Positions 61,046-64,000 of a DNA stretch of 64,000 nucleotides are shown piece after piece. Within the stretch, counting starts at the first letter, position 1, and each line of letters starts with the position of its first letter. The translations under genes and the position numbers were made by a program. The stretch covers positions 45,852,200 through 45,916,199 of the forward strand of contig CM070517.1 in assembly GCA_036346375.1 (NCBI GenBank), written 5' to 3'. A model generated the notes under the pieces. That model was given only the letters and a program-made list of their open reading frames with translations, ran no database searches and was not told the origin of the DNA. Source of the DNA: Guadua angustifolia (lineage: Eukaryota > Streptophyta > Magnoliopsida > Poales > Poaceae).

Positions 61046-63261
61046 TTGGAAATTGTGGTTGCAGGTCCACAATGCATCGCTCCACTCTAAAGGCTTAGCC
61101 ATATATATTCCTAAATAAAGTAATCAACATAGTGATATTAAAAAAAGTAATTAGCATAGTATTTTGCGCAGTTATCTTTTAGGTTTGTATTGTGTGTGAT
61201 CATATCGAGTTGATAGTATAGCATCGCTATAATTTTTGTGAGAAGTGCAAATCATTCAAAATGTATGTGAATTTTATGAAAAAAAAAGATAATTTCTATC
61301 AAACCCTTATCAAAACACTTGTTCCAAAGCATTTCTAGTCCATGACTATTCATATATAGTAGGAGTACATCTTGTCTCCTATTTTAAAAACGTGTTTGAC
61401 TATATGTGATCATATGGAGATTGATCTTTCTAAAATCTAGATAGTTTCATAGAAATATCTAGATAATTTAGATATTTTATTTGAAGGAATTTAATGATGC
61501 CAATTGTCATGAATATAGTTATCATAAGAATTTATAAATAGTTCTTTGAATAAAAAATACACATCATTTGTAAGAGTTGATTTTGGTTTGTAAATATTTA
61601 TATTTTATTTTTGAAGCAATATGGTCGACAAAATATTCATGTTAATTGTTTTTCAAAGCAATATGTACTAATTCATTTTCTATATGTGTAAAAATATCAT
61701 TTAATATACTAACATATAAAATAAGAATAGAGAATAAAGTTAAAATTAATATCTATTTAAGAACAAAATGCACCTTACGTTGTCACTTGAAATTGTAATA
61801 GTTTTATTCTAAAAACTTTTAATTTTTTTATCACCAAACAAAGTGTTAATATTAGCTTATTGCTTCAAACGAACACCCATTCATAAAATCCTAAATCGCT
61901 ACTATCAAATGGACCCTGTTTCATTCCATCACCCCAAAAAGCATGAACCTTTTATGGAACCACGAATCCATTATGTACTCCATTATGGTGGTACAAAGTA
62001 ACACTAACTCTATGAATTCAATAAATTGCTAGAGATTGTTCGCTCGTTAGAATGCCGCACAATTGGATTCTAAAGCTCATCTTTTTCTCCAATTTATTTG
62101 GGTTTAACTAAAAAATGTATGCTTTGAATTCAGAAAATCACTAAATACAGATTATTATGTGTTTGGATTCCAACTATTAGCCTAATATGCTACATTTCCA
62201 AAAGAGCAAATGAACAAATCCTAACTCGTGCTCTTATTATATTATCCAGTCTGTTGTTTTCATCTCTATCTGTGCCACCTATGACTTTCTCTAGTTTAAA
62301 AGTCGAATTCTAAACAAAAATGATTTTTAATTATATATTTTTTTAAAACCACAAGTCTACACATATCTAAAGCCAAAAGCGATGGAAGGGATGTTTATTA
62401 GCTTATGAAGGGTTGGTTTTAGAATAGTACCACTTGAAATTAAGATACAATTACTCACTTCTACCATATATAAATACTACCGATTTTGAGTCAAGTACCT
62501 AAACAAAAAGGTCTATTGTGCATCTTTTTTTTGTTAGCGATAGGCATAAAATATTTTTCTTGTACAATATTCAGTATACCATTTATATTTCTTCAAACAG
62601 GAATAATCTTTTTTCTGCATGAGATAATAGCACTATCCCGTACATTGTTGTGCCTGTGGCCACTGAAGTCAAGACAATGAGCTCGATGGTCACTTGTTTG
62701 GGAGGCTCACTGATTTTAATGAAAACATAGTTTATCGAGCTTCTTGTATCTCTTTTTTTTTTTATAAATCTAGTTTTCCTTCAGATGCTTCAAATGTGGT
62801 TGCTCTTCCACCACGGAAGGCATGTTATCGACACCGTGCCCCTCGCCGCATCTAAGGAGCGTGGAAGCTAGTTGGAACCATGATAGGGCAAGTGAGTGTA
62901 GGAGTGAGCCGTCGTAGCCACTTTGGGTAGCACGGAAGGCATCCTGCTATAATGGGCCACACTGTTCCCGCGCTCGTCAGGAGACAAATGTCGACTACCG
63001 AGCCTTTCGCGCGGCGGGGGTGGGGGCAAATTTGCAAATACATATTCAGAGGCTATATTTGCAAAAAATATATGAGGCTAGATACACAATGATTTCGATT
63101 TCGACAATATTATTGTGCTAGATTTTCAAAAAAAAATATAGGTGGCTAGATAAACGACGATTTCGATTTTCCTGATACCCGAGTACAATTCATGCTATGA
63201 ACAACTGAAAATTATGTATGTCTGGTAAAGATCTCACTTGATGCGTGCAATGCGCTGTAGA
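61046..63261. repeat. 2.2-kb direct tandem duplication, copy 2
   Basis: About 15 bp shorter net than copy 1. Most differences are single-base indels in short homopolymers, plus a few clustered changes near 62960–63020. It ends at TTGG (63262), which also stands at the start of both copies. Confidence 0.93.
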
Positions 63262-64000
63262 TTGGCAATCAGGAACTCACTTTGATTCTTGCATGGAAAT
63301 GGACCCTATGGAAGCAACCAAGGATGACCTAGCTAAAGTTTATACTAGTATACTTAATAGTTAACAATGATAGCTTAGTATAAATCACTCCAGTAGGGTG
63401 TAATTGTGCATGATCAGTTTATTAGAGTTTGTACGATCATTAAACATCATGAGGTACCATCAAATTATCCTTTACCTATTGGTACCACCACTCTTTAAAT
63501 GTTTAGTATCTCTTGATATTAACTTGATATATATTTTGGTACCTCTTAAAGACGATAAGAAAATCTCTCAATTTATACCTATACCGAGTGGGGGGAATAA
63601 CAAAAAGGAAAAAAAAAGAGAAGAATCTTAGAATTATATTAGATGGACGCTAAACCTTTGAGCAAAATTTACTCAAGCCGAAATGTACTCAACGGAACAG
63701 TTCATTTCGCATTTCTAAGTGAAAACCAAGCTTCAGTGTTGCAATGTTGCATGTTCAACGTTGATCTATCAAGTCAATTGGTTGGCGCAGGGCCGAGCTG
63801 CTGGTGGTTGCGATGCTGAGAGGCCATGAGCGTGGGGCCAAGCAGAGGTCCAAGGGAGCAGGCCCTCGAGGAGGTGGGGTGGGCTAAGCGTGAGCTTGAG
63901 GGGCTAAGTCGAGGGTGGCACAAGGCAGAGACGAGGACAATCGGCGAGGGGCCAAGCAGAGGGCGGCATGGGGCTGAGCTGAGGGCGGCGACCGAAGGGA
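63262..64000. other. Window end, AT-rich then GC-rich, no supported gene
   Basis: 63780–64000 is GC-rich with repeated 'ggggccaagcagagg' (63835 and 63950) and may belong to a feature continuing beyond the window. No frame with a recognised product. Confidence 0.4.

Noticed and set aside
60268..62680. A conserved 64-codon frame in both 2.2-kb copies
   Set aside because: Conservation only reflects the recent duplication; no domain, and the frames are interrupted by indel differences between copies.

Overview
The window is nuclear DNA from a grass (Poaceae). The evidence is the exon–intron structure of its two recognisable genes, very GC-rich exons set in AT-rich intergenic DNA, and many plant transposon types with clear termini: Stowaway and Tourist MITEs, hAT-type elements with 8-bp target duplications, Helitrons, a CACTA end and a non-autonomous LTR retrotransposon. 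The ascorbate-pathway gene encodes 371 residues, which I recall as the length of rice GME-2; I did not check this. I cannot name the species.

Two protein-coding genes are well supported, both on the minus strand. The first (about 10.4–12.7 kb) is a three-exon LONGIFOLIA/TRM-family gene with the VARLMGLE motif and a C-terminal DUF4378 domain. The second (53.8–56.9 kb) is a complete six-exon GDP-mannose 3,5-epimerase gene, probably with an additional non-coding first exon near 57.5–57.8 kb. They are not functionally linked: one acts in organ-shape control and microtubule organisation, the other in nucleotide-sugar and vitamin C metabolism.

Most of the rest is mobile DNA or its remains. From left to right: a CACTA terminus (1–261); AT-rich repeat copies (2.7–5.8 kb); a GC-rich unassigned patch (5.86–6.4 kb); unassigned possibly transcribed DNA (7.9–9.6 kb); the LONGIFOLIA-like gene; a decayed AT-rich retroelement-like tract (13.8–18.9 kb); an intact-ended LTR element (19137–24550) filled with 55-, 127- and 77-bp tandem repeats; a hAT element (26088–26720); an (AT)n microsatellite; another hAT element (29914–31098) inserted at the tip of a Helitron (31105–32663); two abutting Helitron-like elements near 34358; a Stowaway split by a hAT element that holds a further AT-rich repeat (38.0–40.8 kb); several MITEs (41–47 kb); an AT-rich hAT-like element made of ~172-bp modules (47337–48795); the GME gene; and a 2.2-kb tandem duplication (58815–63261).

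The LTR element is the most unusual part. On its coding strand (minus) a 1043-codon open frame runs through the tandem array. It is best explained by a 77-bp unit with no stop in any of the three minus frames, not by a real protein. The same GC-rich palindrome, CCGAGC–spacer–GCTCGG, occurs in the LTR and in both the 55-bp and 77-bp units. Many array units and one LTR copy carry patterned small indels, which may be assembly or polishing errors; this should be settled before any biological reading. I found no bacterial-type operon, CRISPR array, rRNA or confident tRNA gene.
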